This document shows positions 8,475 through 17,851 of a stretch of 64,000 nucleotides of DNA, piece after piece. The stretch lies in contig NZ_JAUORV010000004.1 of assembly GCF_030548205.1 (NCBI RefSeq), forward strand, positions 1-64,000, read 5' to 3'. The position numbers and the translations under genes are program-made. The stretch comes from Aliiglaciecola sp. 3_MG-2023. Its GTDB lineage: Bacteria > Pseudomonadota > Gammaproteobacteria > Enterobacterales > Alteromonadaceae. The notes under the pieces are model-generated. The model did no database searches, was not told where the DNA came from, and worked only from the letters and a program-made list of their open reading frames with translations. Position 1 is the stretch's first letter, and each line of letters opens with the position of its first letter.

Positions 8475-11400
8475 GTGAAGCATAAAAACCAATTAGCCGA
8501 ACTAAAACGTAAGCCTAAACCTCGTTTTAATAAGTCCATGATTGCTTTAGCAATAATGGGTTTTAGCAGCCAAAGCTTTGCTCAAGATGCGCAGCCAAGC
8601 CCTGCAGCGGAAGACACAGATGTAGAAATCATCAACGTTCGAGGAGTGAGATCAAGTGTTATTCGCGCCCAAGAATTAAAACGTGAAGCAGACACCTTTG
8701 TCGACGCAATTACCGCATCTGATATAGGAGCACTTCCAGATCGAAGCGTACTTGAGGCGATGCAGCGCATACCCGGCATTTCAATTGAACGTTTTGCTGC
8801 AGCCAATGACCCCGACCACTTTGGAGTAGAAGGCAGTGGCGCGGTGATCCGCGGTATGTCAGCTACCCGCAGTGAATTCAACGGTCGGGATTCGTTTACA
8901 GCAAATTCTGGAAGAGGTCTGAGTTTTCAAGATGTTCCTCCTGAATTAATGGGATCGGTACGAGTTTATAAAAATCAGAGTGCGGATCTGATAGAAGGAG
9001 GGATTGGCGGTACTGTGAGTCTGCATACGCGCCTGCCTTTCGATTCTGATGAGCGTATTGTCGCGGTTTCTGCAGATCTGACTTACAGTGATTTGATAGA
9101 AGAAACCACTCCTAGCGGGTCCGCCATGTTTAGTGATAGTTGGAGAACAGATGCTGGAAAATTTGGTTTCCTAGTCAACGTCGCCACGTCTGAATTGGAA
9201 AGCCTGTCTCATAGTATGCAATCTGAAGTATTTTTAACCCGCGATGATTTGGTCGAAGGTCAGACGGTACTTGCTCCTAATGGTGGCAACTTTGGAAAAA
9301 ATAATATAAACCGAGAAAGACAAGGCCTTGCCCTAGCCGTTCAATGGGAAAGCCCTGATCGTCGTACTTTAGTGACTGGCCAGTTTATGCGCTCTGATGC
9401 GACCCTAGCTTGGACTGAAAATACGTTCAGTTATCAAACCGATATGAACAATGGCGCTGAAGCGGATGGCCTGAGACGAGACACTTACCCGCTAGATGGC
9501 ACGCCTGCTTATGAATTTGATGATAGCGGTACTTTCGTCAATGGCACTATCACCGACCAACGTGATGGAGGCTGGCGTTCAAATGGAAATGATCAGCAAC
9601 GTGTGCCAATTGCTGCAGATTGGGGAAACCCTTCAGTACCACAATTCGGTAATACGTACCAAACAACAACACGTACTAAAGAACAAAGAACCATTGTTGA
9701 TGACTATGCATTCAACGTGAAATTCAGACCCAATGACACTTGGTCCCATGAGTTTGACGTACAGTATATCGATGCCACAACCAAAGACGATGATGTCACC
9801 CTATTCTTAGGTACTCAAGCCAATTTAAGTTTGAATTTAAAAGGAGATGTGCCACAAATCGAACTTTTAGAACCGTGGAATGGACACCCAGGAGGTAATG
9901 GACAAGAAAGTAACCCTGCTTTTTTCCAAACCAAATCTTCATATTACTGGCGCTCAGCAATGGATCACTACGAACGGAGCGAAGGTGATTCCGTTGCATT
10001 TCGCTATGATACTAAACATATTTTTGATAGTGGCTTTTTCTCTTCGGTCAAAGCTGGAGTTCGTTATGCAAAGCGTGAACAAACAGTGCGATTTTCAGCC
10101 TATAACTGGCAATCACTGGGCGCAATATTTAGCAATGATATAGATGGTGATGGATATGCTGCAGCCTGGCTAGACCTGCCAGCAGCGGCAAGCTTAAATG
10201 ATGAGGTACAACAAGTTAGTTGGGACAATCATCACCGTGGAGACAATGTAATCGTGCCCGGCGGCACAACCCTACACCCCTCAATTGCGTTAGTCCAAGA
10301 CTACGCTAATTGGGGAAGCAGACTGGCAGATATAGCGTCAGATTGGGAACCGTTATCCGAGCGACAAATACAAAACGGAGTTGACGCCAATGGTAACCCC
10401 ACTTATGAGCAATTAGACGGACCTTTTAGACCGGCTGAATCGAATACCTTTGTGGAAACCAATAAAGCCGCCTATGTACGCTTTGATTTTGAATCTGACG
10501 ACTACAAGTTCCCTTTTAACGGCAACTTTGGTATTCGTTACATTGAAATAAAGCGGGAAACCGAAGGCGCTGTTACCTTTCCTAATCTCATTCCCAATGA
10601 TCCAACGGACACATCTGATCGCTTAAATTATTTACCTGCAGATGATCTTGCATTTGGTAATTATGGTACCTCGATGCTTAACGATGTCTACACAGATGAC
10701 TTCATTTTGCCTAGTTTCAATCTAAAAGTAGAATTAGATGAAAATTTAATTGCTCGCTTTGCCGTGTCTAAAGCCATTGCTTATCCAGATACGGGGAATT
10801 TGAAAAACTACGTGAGTATTGAGGATGGCATCTTCGTTACCGACCGAACAGAACCAGAAGAACCCGGCGGTGAAGCAATCATTAACGGTGCAGATGTAAC
10901 CACCTGGGAAGGTAATTCAGGCAATCCTTATTTGGCTCCCATGGAATCGATTCAATACGACCTTTCCCTTGAATGGTATTTCAGCGAATCAAACTCTCTA
11001 ACAACTACCTTATTTTACAAAGATTTGAGTAACTTCTTTGTGACTGGGGCAATGGATGAGCAGTACACCAATAATGGGGTGACCAACACAGTGAGAGTGC
11101 AAAAGCCACTAAATACTGACGAAGGAACAATGCAAGGTATTGAATTTGCTTATTCGCAATTTTTCGATTTCTTACCATCTCCTTTTGATGGTTTAGGGGT
11201 TCAGGCTAACTACACCTATATTGAAGCTGAGGGAGTGCCCAACAGTAATACCTTTGAAACTGAACCTGATGGACAACCCAAAGATGGGCCAGCGGAAGCC
11301 GCATTTGATTCGCTACCGTTAGAGGGGCAATCTAAACACACCGCAAATTTAGTGTTAACTTATGAAAAGAATGACGTATCAGCGCGTATGGCCTATAACT

Positions 11401-11657
11401 GGCGGTCGGCATACTTGTTAACCGCAAGAGATGTTATTGCGCCCTATCGGCCTATTTATAATGAAAGTGCAGGCTTTCTTGATGGCTCTATTTTCTATAA
11501 CGCAACTGACAATATTAAGGTCGGGATTCAAGCTGTCAACTTGCTAGATACGGTGACTAAAACAACCATGCAAATAGACGATGAAGGCACTCGAACCGGT
11601 CGTTCCTGGTTCGTAAACGATAGACGATTCTCTTTTGTAGTTAGAGCAACCTTCTAG
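8475..11657 (+). CDS. TonB-dependent receptor of the xylan locus
   Basis: About 1060 aa from a GTG at 8475. That start is preferred over a GTG at 8451 because GGAG lies 7 bp before it and it gives a basic n-region followed by a hydrophobic stretch ending in SFAQ, a good signal peptide. After a short linker comes the plug domain (VRGVRSSV..., SDIGALPDRSVLEAMQRIPG, VIRGM) and then a long outer-membrane beta-barrel ending in ...VVRATF with a terminal Phe. It probably brings xylan fragments across the outer membrane with TonB energy. The 220 bp upstream indicate its own promoter rather than read-through alone. Substrate is inferred from neighbours. Confidence 0.92.
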   Translation: MKHKNQLAELKRKPKPRFNKSMIALAIMGFSSQSFAQDAQPSPAAEDTDVEIINVRGVRSSVIRAQELKREADTFVDAITASDIGALPDRSVLEAMQRIPGISIERFAAANDPDHFGVEGSGAVIRGMSATRSEFNGRDSFTANSGRGLSFQDVPPELMGSVRVYKNQSADLIEGGIGGTVSLHTRLPFDSDERIVAVSADLTYSDLIEETTPSGSAMFSDSWRTDAGKFGFLVNVATSELESLSHSMQSEVFLTRDDLVEGQTVLAPNGGNFGKNNINRERQGLALAVQWESPDRRTLVTGQFMRSDATLAWTENTFSYQTDMNNGAEADGLRRDTYPLDGTPAYEFDDSGTFVNGTITDQRDGGWRSNGNDQQRVPIAADWGNPSVPQFGNTYQTTTRTKEQRTIVDDYAFNVKFRPNDTWSHEFDVQYIDATTKDDDVTLFLGTQANLSLNLKGDVPQIELLEPWNGHPGGNGQESNPAFFQTKSSYYWRSAMDHYERSEGDSVAFRYDTKHIFDSGFFSSVKAGVRYAKREQTVRFSAYNWQSLGAIFSNDIDGDGYAAAWLDLPAAASLNDEVQQVSWDNHHRGDNVIVPGGTTLHPSIALVQDYANWGSRLADIASDWEPLSERQIQNGVDANGNPTYEQLDGPFRPAESNTFVETNKAAYVRFDFESDDYKFPFNGNFGIRYIEIKRETEGAVTFPNLIPNDPTDTSDRLNYLPADDLAFGNYGTSMLNDVYTDDFILPSFNLKVELDENLIARFAVSKAIAYPDTGNLKNYVSIEDGIFVTDRTEPEEPGGEAIINGADVTTWEGNSGNPYLAPMESIQYDLSLEWYFSESNSLTTTLFYKDLSNFFVTGAMDEQYTNNGVTNTVRVQKPLNTDEGTMQGIEFAYSQFFDFLPSPFDGLGVQANYTYIEAEGVPNSNTFETEPDGQPKDGPAEAAFDSLPLEGQSKHTANLVLTYEKNDVSARMAYNWRSAYLLTARDVIAPYRPIYNESAGFLDGSIFYNATDNIKVGIQAVNLLDTVTKTTMQIDDEGTRTGRSWFVNDRRFSFVVRATF

Positions 11658-11683
11658 TTAAGTTAGCAACGAAGTACAGGTTC

Positions 11684-11707
11684 GCGCACCCAACAGGGTG
11701 CGCTTTT
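11684..11707 (+). terminator. Rho-independent terminator after the TonB-dependent receptor
   Basis: Perfect 8-bp stem GCGCACCC / GGGTGCGC with a 4-nt loop, followed by TTTT. It lies 27 bp after the receptor stop and 51 bp before the halogenase-like gene, so it may attenuate transcription between them. Confidence 0.75.
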
Positions 11708-11757
11708 AGGCTCAATTTCGATGAATAATCAAGTGCGCCAGTAGAATAGGAAAATAT

Positions 11758-13290
11758 ATGAGTGAACACCTAATAAAGAACATTGTTATTGTAGGTGGCG
11801 GGACTTCAGGTTGGATGACAGCAGCCGCCCTTGGCACTTTGCTCCGCCAAGAAGGCATGAATATCCGGTTAATCGAGTCTAGTGATATTTCGAATGTCGG
11901 TGTGGGTGAAGCGACAATTCCTCAAATTAAGCTCTTCAATGATCTACTGGGGTTAGACGAAGATGACTTCGTTAGAAAAACCCAAGCCACCTTTAAACAC
12001 GGAATTGAATTTGTAAATTGGAAGAAACTAGATCACAGCTATATGCACCCATTTGGTACGTTAGGTTTAAACTTTGAAGGGGTTGAATTTCATCAATTTT
12101 GGCTAAAAATGTCGAAACTTGGTAAAGCTGGTGATTTACAAGATTATGCCTTCAATAGTGTTGCCGCGAAATCCGGAAAGATGATGCGCTCCATCGACAC
12201 ACCTAACTCTCCATTAAATAATATCGCCTATGCCTTCCATTTCGATGCAAATTTGTATGTAAAATATTTACGAGAAATAGCTGAGAAACATGGCGTGAAA
12301 CGTACTGATGCCAAGGTAACCCAAGTCAATTTGCGTAAAGCAGATGGGTTTATAGAAAGCCTATTATTAGATAGTGGCGAACTGGTTGAAGGAGAACTAT
12401 TTATTGATTGTAGTGGTTTTCGCGGCATATTGATTGAACAAGCGCTACACACAGGTTATGAAGATTGGAGTCACTGGTTACCTTGTGATCGCGCCGTTGC
12501 AGTGCAAAGCGAAACCATGGAAGCGCCTGTTCCCTATACCCGCTCTACCGCGCAAAAAGCAGGTTGGCAATGGCGGATTCCCTTGCAACATCGTGTAGGC
12601 AATGGACATGTCTATTCATCAAAATTCATGAGCGATGAAGAAGCCGAAAAAATCCTTTTAGACGGTATAGATGGAGTGCCATTAACCGCACCACGAATAA
12701 TTAGATTTAAGACAGGTATGCGAAAAAAATTCTGGAACAAGAATTGTGTCGCAATAGGTTTGGCTGGCGGTTTTATCGAGCCCTTAGAATCAACGGCTAT
12801 CCATTTAGTCCAAAGCGGTATTTCTCGACTGATGAGTCTCTTCCCGTCAAAACAATTTTTTAAACCTGATGTGGATACCTATAACTCACAAGCTGCGTTA
12901 GAGATGGAACGCATCCGCGACTTTATTATTTTGCATTACAAAGTTACAGAAAGAGACGATACGCCGTTTTGGGATTACGTTCGTAACATGGAAATACCTG
13001 AATACCTGCAAAGAAAAATAGATTTATTTAAGGCAAATGGCCGCATATTTCGTGAAGATGAAGAGTTATTTAATCAAACCAGTTGGTTAAGTGTGATGGT
13101 TGGACAGGGCATATCGCCTGAAGGTTATCATCCAATGGTTGATGTACTAAGCGAAGCGCAAATACAAAAACGTATGGAAAACGTGAAAACTGTGATTGAA
13201 AAATCTGTCGATTACATGCCCAGCCAAGCACAATTTATAGCTCAATACTGCGCAGCCTCGCCAATAGACAACAACCCTAAAACGGATTGA
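11758..13290 (+). CDS. Tryptophan halogenase family flavoprotein
   Basis: 510 aa, the usual length. The FAD-binding GGGTSGWM motif is at 13-20, the catalytic Lys is probably K80 in TFKHGI, GWQWRIP at 269-275 matches the GWxWxIP flavin-dependent halogenase signature, and E344 lies in EPLEST. These are the key residues known from PrnA/RebH. In marine gammaproteobacteria and Caulobacter such genes often sit beside TonB-dependent receptors in glycan-use loci rather than in natural-product clusters, and their substrate is unknown. No flavin reductase gene is adjacent. Family is confident; halogenation of free tryptophan is not implied. Confidence 0.9.
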   Translation: MSEHLIKNIVIVGGGTSGWMTAAALGTLLRQEGMNIRLIESSDISNVGVGEATIPQIKLFNDLLGLDEDDFVRKTQATFKHGIEFVNWKKLDHSYMHPFGTLGLNFEGVEFHQFWLKMSKLGKAGDLQDYAFNSVAAKSGKMMRSIDTPNSPLNNIAYAFHFDANLYVKYLREIAEKHGVKRTDAKVTQVNLRKADGFIESLLLDSGELVEGELFIDCSGFRGILIEQALHTGYEDWSHWLPCDRAVAVQSETMEAPVPYTRSTAQKAGWQWRIPLQHRVGNGHVYSSKFMSDEEAEKILLDGIDGVPLTAPRIIRFKTGMRKKFWNKNCVAIGLAGGFIEPLESTAIHLVQSGISRLMSLFPSKQFFKPDVDTYNSQAALEMERIRDFIILHYKVTERDDTPFWDYVRNMEIPEYLQRKIDLFKANGRIFREDEELFNQTSWLSVMVGQGISPEGYHPMVDVLSEAQIQKRMENVKTVIEKSVDYMPSQAQFIAQYCAASPIDNNPKTD

Positions 13291-13301
13291 GAAGGTATAA
13301 T

Positions 13302-13338
13302 AGGGTTAAATTGAATAACAAGCTTTTTGATTAACCCT
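13302..13338. terminator. Possible bidirectional hairpin between convergent genes
   Basis: AGGGTTAA at 13302-13309 pairs with TTAACCCT at 13331-13338. The loop is long (21 nt) and the following sequence is only moderately T-rich, so termination is uncertain. Its position between two convergent genes fits. Confidence 0.35.
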
Positions 13339-13396
13339 TTGTATTCTTTAATGACAACCAAGCGGTTAAATTAAAGAGATTGCTTAGGGTCATAGA

Positions 13397-13936
13397 TTAA
13401 TCTAAGGGGCACGTATGATCACTCGCCGCTAAATTACATAAAAATGTATCATCCATTTGCTGTTTCCAAAACAAAAACTGGGGTTCTTCCACATCAAATG
13501 CCCATACCTTTTGAATATGATAAAAGCTTTCTTGACCTTGCATCATTAAATGGATCATACGGGCCACAACTTTACCATTGACTTCACAACGCGTTTGCCA
13601 ATATGCAAAAGGGATATTATTTATTTTTGGATGAGTCATATTGATGGATTCAAATGCCTGGCAATGGGATTTACCCGGTGCATCTAATTCAATGCGTTTT
13701 TGTTGTAAGTTTTCTTGGAGTTGATCATAAATGCTAACGGCAAAAGTATCCGCCCAACGCTGTCCTTTCTTCTGCCACATATTGGAACGATACCGATGGT
13801 CTTGCTTTTGAAATAATTGCCAAGACTTAAGCTCTTGAATGGAAGGTAAAACTAAGTTTTCCCCTTGATATGGGCTGTTTTGACTGGCGCAAGCCGAGAG
13901 GACAGTTATGAATATTACAGTCAGTATCAAACGCAT
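13397..13936 (-). CDS. Hypothetical lipoprotein
   Basis: 179 aa. The N-terminus is a lipoprotein signal with lipobox LSAC (Cys16). The mature part has no repeats or membrane segments that I can see, contains a few Trp residues and three further Cys that might form disulfides in the periplasm. I do not recognise the family. It follows murI after about 50 bp on the same strand, so it may be the last gene of the ccm-mlaA-murI transcript. No function is proposed. Confidence 0.75.
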   Translation of the reverse strand: MRLILTVIFITVLSACASQNSPYQGENLVLPSIQELKSWQLFQKQDHRYRSNMWQKKGQRWADTFAVSIYDQLQENLQQKRIELDAPGKSHCQAFESINMTHPKINNIPFAYWQTRCEVNGKVVARMIHLMMQGQESFYHIQKVWAFDVEEPQFLFWKQQMDDTFLCNLAASDHTCPLD

Positions 13937-13987
13937 AATGAAAGACCCAGCAGCGGAAACACTCTAACTATATCCCAACACTTCTAA

Positions 13988-14794
13988 CTAGTCTGTGAAT
14001 TCATGAACTTGTTCAAATTCTTTTGGCCATAAGAGCTCACAAATTCCTAAAAACTCGGCATTGCAGCGACTGCTAAATAACTTGGTTTTGCCGCCTTCTT
14101 GGCATCTATTTATCTTGTCATTACGTTCTAATACGGCCAAAGTTTGGCGGGCAATGGCATCGCTGGTATTTACCAACTGCACGTCATCACCTGCAATACA
14201 TCGAATTTGCTGGCCCAAAAAACCGTAGTGAGTGCAACCTAACACTATTTGATCAGCCCCTTGGCTAACTAATGGCGTGACATATTGTTGAATTAATTGT
14301 TGGGTCGCGAGGGAATCAAACTCCCCCGCTTCAATTTTTTCCACTAAGCCATCACAAGCCTGAGACAAAACCTTATTATGAGTTTTTAATCTAGCGACTA
14401 ATTGCTGGTATTGCTCACTTTTAATGGTGTTGTGGGTGGCCAATACGCCAACAATGCCTGATTGGCTAGCATTAAGCGCAGGTTTTATGCCGGGCTCAAC
14501 ACCAACAAACTCAATGGGATAGAGTGCGCGTAATTTAGCAATACAGGTCAGTGTAGCTGTGTTACAAGCTACAACTATGAGTTTGACTTGCTGGGCCATT
14601 AAATATTCTACGATGGCCTGACAGCGCTGCAAAACAAAGTGTTCAGGCTTGCCACCATAGGGAGCATTGGCGCTATCGGCAACGTAAATGATATTTTCAT
14701 GGGGTAACATTTGTCGTATTGCAGCGGCGATGGATAAACCACCAACACCGGAATCAAATACACCTATGGCAGCATTACTTGCAGAAGTTAGCAA
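13988..14794 (-). CDS. murI: Glutamate racemase
   Basis: 268 aa. It interconverts L- and D-glutamate for peptidoglycan precursor synthesis in the cytoplasm. The family blocks are visible: FDSGVGGLS (13-21), the first catalytic Cys77 in VVACNTAT, and the second Cys187 in LGCTHYG. The best start is TTG at 14794, with GGAG/AGGG 7 bp upstream; no ATG or GTG lies before the essential FDSGVGG block. It begins 28 bp after mlaA on the same strand. The weak TTG start may keep expression low, which would suit an enzyme that can be toxic in excess. Confidence 0.95.
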   Translation of the reverse strand: MLTSASNAAIGVFDSGVGGLSIAAAIRQMLPHENIIYVADSANAPYGGKPEHFVLQRCQAIVEYLMAQQVKLIVVACNTATLTCIAKLRALYPIEFVGVEPGIKPALNASQSGIVGVLATHNTIKSEQYQQLVARLKTHNKVLSQACDGLVEKIEAGEFDSLATQQLIQQYVTPLVSQGADQIVLGCTHYGFLGQQIRCIAGDDVQLVNTSDAIARQTLAVLERNDKINRCQEGGKTKLFSSRCNAEFLGICELLWPKEFEQVHEFTD

Positions 14795-14822
14795 GGGTAG
14801 CCCTCTCCATAAACAGACGACC

Positions 14823-15599
14823 TTAGAGGTCGTCTAAAAAATCTTCAAAGTTTTCGCTTTCTTCTTCCGGATCGGTATTTAAATCAGATTGAGGTACCTC
14901 ACCGTCTGTGACGCGAAATTCGAGATTCTGGAAGTAGGCGTTCTTCACGAAAGCATAGGGATCAAGTGATTGTTCCAATTGCCCTTCTTGCTCCATCAGT
15001 TGAGCCCGGGCTTCTAACACTTTTATACCGGTTCGCACCGCTGCGACGTAAAATGACAAATCTTGCAGTGGAAAATATGCCGAATCCACAAAGTCACCGG
15101 TTAACGAACGAAGATCAGTGGGACCATAAGCCGGCAACATGAGGTAAGTACCCGTGCCCACGCCATACTTACCTAATACTTCACCAAACTCTTCTTCTTG
15201 TCTTTCTATGCCAATTTCTTTAGCTACATCAAATAGACCTAAAATACCCACAGTGGAATTAAGTACAAATCGACCTAGACTAGCCAAGCTTCCACCGACT
15301 TTGCCTTGCAGCAGATTATTCACGGAATTTGACGGTTCTTCTAAATTCAGCGCAGCGTTATGCAATCCTTGTCGTGCCGGTTGCGGAACATAGTCGACGT
15401 AAACCACGGCAGTGGGTCGCAGAATATATGCATCAAGCACATCATAGTTAAAGTCCCACATGGTGCGGTTGAAACCTTCCAATGAGTCACGGGGATCGTT
15501 ATATTCGACCGCTTGAGTTTGTCCATTCACTGCCTGCTGTGAAGCACATCCACCAAGCAAAAATGCTGCAACTAATAACAAGCAAATTTTTGGGTTCAT
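14823..15599 (-). CDS. mlaA: MlaA/VacJ family outer-membrane lipoprotein
   Basis: 258 aa with lipobox LGGC (Cys18). The family hallmark DPRDSLEGFNRTMWDFNYDVLD-type segment (about 36-57) and the later region with GKYGVGTGTYLMLP are present. MlaA removes misplaced phospholipids from the outer leaflet of the outer membrane and hands them to MlaC. The C-terminus is acidic, ending in a run of Asp/Glu. Its ATG overlaps the ccmI stop by one base (TAATG), so it is translationally coupled to the cytochrome c maturation operon, which has no obvious functional link. The other mla genes are not in the window. Confidence 0.93.
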   Translation of the reverse strand: MNPKICLLLVAAFLLGGCASQQAVNGQTQAVEYNDPRDSLEGFNRTMWDFNYDVLDAYILRPTAVVYVDYVPQPARQGLHNAALNLEEPSNSVNNLLQGKVGGSLASLGRFVLNSTVGILGLFDVAKEIGIERQEEEFGEVLGKYGVGTGTYLMLPAYGPTDLRSLTGDFVDSAYFPLQDLSFYVAAVRTGIKVLEARAQLMEQEGQLEQSLDPYAFVKNAYFQNLEFRVTDGEVPQSDLNTDPEEESENFEDFLDDL

Positions 15600-16849
15600 T
15601 ACATCACTTCCTTATCGATAACAATTGATTGCATGATCTGATTACCTGCTTGCAGCGTGACTGTCACTTCGCCCTGGAGCTCGCCTTTGGCTTGAGCTAC
15701 ATTTTCATCCAAGGAAATTCGCGCCACCAACCTTGCATTTTCAAGCTGGGATAATTTAAAATTCGGTAACATTGCATTCGCATCAGACAATTCAACCTGC
15801 AGTGGCAAATCAGCCAATCGATTTTTAACCACAGCGGCTGGCATTCTCACCGAACCATTGGCATCTTGAGCAAACACAAAAATAAACGCATTTTCAGGTA
15901 TTTTAGCCACTAGTTCGTCAGATATTGAGACCGTAATTAAAACCGATGTATCTGCATCTGCAACCTCAACAGCTTCATCTACTTGGGGGGCAACAGACCC
16001 TTGACTAAGTTGGGCGATACGTTTTTCAACCTCAGCCGTCATAGGATCATCGGCCGGTAGTATTAGTTTTAACTGTTGCCAGCTACTAAGGGCTTGTTGT
16101 GTGTCACCTAACTGAGTAGAGGCCACTGCCAACATGCCGATGGCGTTCATATCTTGGGGGTTACTCTGAACCATTGTTTTTAACAAGCGTTGTGCCTTAC
16201 GAATATAATTCTCTTCACCAGTCATCACCAATGTTTGGGTATAACTGGACAATACACCACTGTGTTCTGGCGCTAACATATAGGCCTTTTCAAATGCTTG
16301 TAAGGCAGACTCTAAACGATTTAAAGATGCGTGCAGCCTACCTAATAATAACCAACCTATATAATCATCGGGGGCATTTGCTAGTTTACTGCGCATGGCA
16401 AGACTGAAATCGTTCAACTCATCTAGGGTGACACTGGAGTCGCCTTCTATCACGATTCGTTTCGCCAATTCAGAGGATTGTTGTTTCACCTCTTGCCAAT
16501 GCTGTAAATCACTTACTTCATTGCTTTTGTAGTACAAAATTGCACACAAAATAACGCTAATACTGATCCCTAAAAACAACGGCCAAGAACCGGCTTGTTG
16601 TTGATCTGGACTGCCAACAGTTTCATCCACTAGAGCTAATTTTAGCTCTTTAATTGCAATGTCTTTATCATCAGCAGAGATTACGCCTTCATCCACTTCA
16701 CGACTCAGTTCTTGCATTCGCTGTTTAATAATTTGAGTGTTAGTCAACACATCTTGGTGATGTCGATTGCGTTTAAGTAACCAAGGAACAACTAAAATCC
16801 CCACAGCAATGGCCGACAACATGGCAAAACCCAGCCAATAACTAGTCAT
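15599..16849 (-). CDS. ccmI: Cytochrome c maturation protein CcmI
   Basis: 416 aa. CcmI binds apocytochrome c C-termini and passes them to the CcmF/H heme ligation complex. A membrane helix at about 4-22 and a second at about 87-105 are seen, followed by TPR-like helices (about 160-280) and a C-terminal periplasmic domain of about 115 residues, matching the two-part CcmI layout. The start overlaps the ccmH stop by 8 bp. Confidence 0.9.
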   Translation of the reverse strand: MTSYWLGFAMLSAIAVGILVVPWLLKRNRHHQDVLTNTQIIKQRMQELSREVDEGVISADDKDIAIKELKLALVDETVGSPDQQQAGSWPLFLGISISVILCAILYYKSNEVSDLQHWQEVKQQSSELAKRIVIEGDSSVTLDELNDFSLAMRSKLANAPDDYIGWLLLGRLHASLNRLESALQAFEKAYMLAPEHSGVLSSYTQTLVMTGEENYIRKAQRLLKTMVQSNPQDMNAIGMLAVASTQLGDTQQALSSWQQLKLILPADDPMTAEVEKRIAQLSQGSVAPQVDEAVEVADADTSVLITVSISDELVAKIPENAFIFVFAQDANGSVRMPAAVVKNRLADLPLQVELSDANAMLPNFKLSQLENARLVARISLDENVAQAKGELQGEVTVTLQAGNQIMQSIVIDKEVM

Positions 16850-17282
16850 TCTCTTTCTCCAATAACGAATCTGCTTTGGCTAAAACATCTTCATCAAAAT
16901 CATTCACTTGTTTCTTACGTTGAGTCAAAACGAACCAAGCCGCACCGATGACGAAAATTACCGGTAACAACCATAACCAAATAGTTAGTGGCGTCACTGG
17001 CGGCTGATAAGATACAAAATCACCATAACGGGACTTCATAAAATCGACGATTTCTGCTCTACTTTTGCCTTCGTTCAGCAATTCGTAAACTTTACGTCGT
17101 AAATCGTGGGCAATCATGGCATCAGAATCAGCTATGTTTTGATTCTGACACTGAGGACAGCGTAGCTCCTGGGTTAGTTCCAAAAACAATTTTTGCTTCA
17201 CAGGATCATCAAAGTTGTAGGCTTCTTCCAGCGCCCAAAGAGGACTAGTAACTAAAACAAATAACAGTATCAACTTTTTCAT
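16842..17282 (-). CDS. ccmH: Cytochrome c maturation protein CcmH (CycL type)
   Basis: 146 aa. A signal sequence ends near ...SPLWALEEA, followed by the redox motif LRCPQCQNQ, which reduces apocytochrome CXXCH cysteines, and a C-terminal membrane helix (about 104-122). This is the short CcmH/CycL form with the TPR domain encoded separately as CcmI. The start overlaps the ccmG stop by 4 bp. Confidence 0.94.
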   Translation of the reverse strand: MKKLILLFVLVTSPLWALEEAYNFDDPVKQKLFLELTQELRCPQCQNQNIADSDAMIAHDLRRKVYELLNEGKSRAEIVDFMKSRYGDFVSYQPPVTPLTIWLWLLPVIFVIGAAWFVLTQRKKQVNDFDEDVLAKADSLLEKEND

Positions 17283-17851
17283 TGGGCCATTAACTCATTG
17301 TATAGAGGTGCGATTTTAGATCGCCAAACCCGAGTATTAATATCACCAATATGATGCATTCTAATCACGCCTTGTTTATCAATGAGGAAGGTTTCAGGTG
17401 CTCCGGTGACCCCTAAATCCAACGAATAATCTCGCTTTACATCAAAAACATTAAACTCATATGGGTTGCCCAATTGCGCCAACTTTGTGGTAACTTCTTG
17501 TTGAATAGTTGGGATGCTTTTTATCCCGAAATCAGGATCGGTATCTTGGTCGTAATACAAACCAATTATACGTACCCCCTGTTGACTCAACTCTGTTAGA
17601 TAAGGTAGCTCAACAGCACAGGTGACACACCATACTCCCCACACGTTCATCAAAGTCACTTGGCCTTCAAATATGGATGGATCATAAATCACATCCGGTT
17701 GCATCAAATCCGGTAACGCAAAATCAGGGGCGGGTTTATTCAAGACAGTAGAATCGAGTTGTCTCGGGTCACCGTATAAGCCCTTGTATAAGAAAATCGA
17801 TACCAACACAAACAAGGTTATTGGTATTAAAAATATCGAGATCTTTTTCAT
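17279..17851 (-). CDS. ccmG: Thiol:disulfide interchange protein CcmG/DsbE
   Basis: 190 aa. One N-terminal membrane anchor (about 5-24) and a periplasmic thioredoxin fold. The active site is C75-V-T-C78 in WGVWCVTCAVE, matching the WCxxC of DsbE/CcmG, and the cis-Pro loop lies in TGAPETFLID. It keeps the apocytochrome heme-binding cysteines reduced. The ATG overlaps the ccmF stop by 4 bp. Confidence 0.95.
   Translation of the reverse strand: MKKISIFLIPITLFVLVSIFLYKGLYGDPRQLDSTVLNKPAPDFALPDLMQPDVIYDPSIFEGQVTLMNVWGVWCVTCAVELPYLTELSQQGVRIIGLYYDQDTDPDFGIKSIPTIQQEVTTKLAQLGNPYEFNVFDVKRDYSLDLGVTGAPETFLIDKQGVIRMHHIGDINTRVWRSKIAPLYNELMAQ

Noticed and set aside
11758-13290. Natural-product gene cluster around the halogenase-like gene
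   Set aside because: No PKS, NRPS or tailoring genes nearby; the neighbours are glycan-use genes.
14810-14836. Hairpin AGACGACCT/AGGTCGTCT at the mlaA stop
   Set aside because: The A/T run is on the wrong side for a minus-strand terminator, and the stem includes mlaA coding bases and stop; it might only affect coupling to murI.
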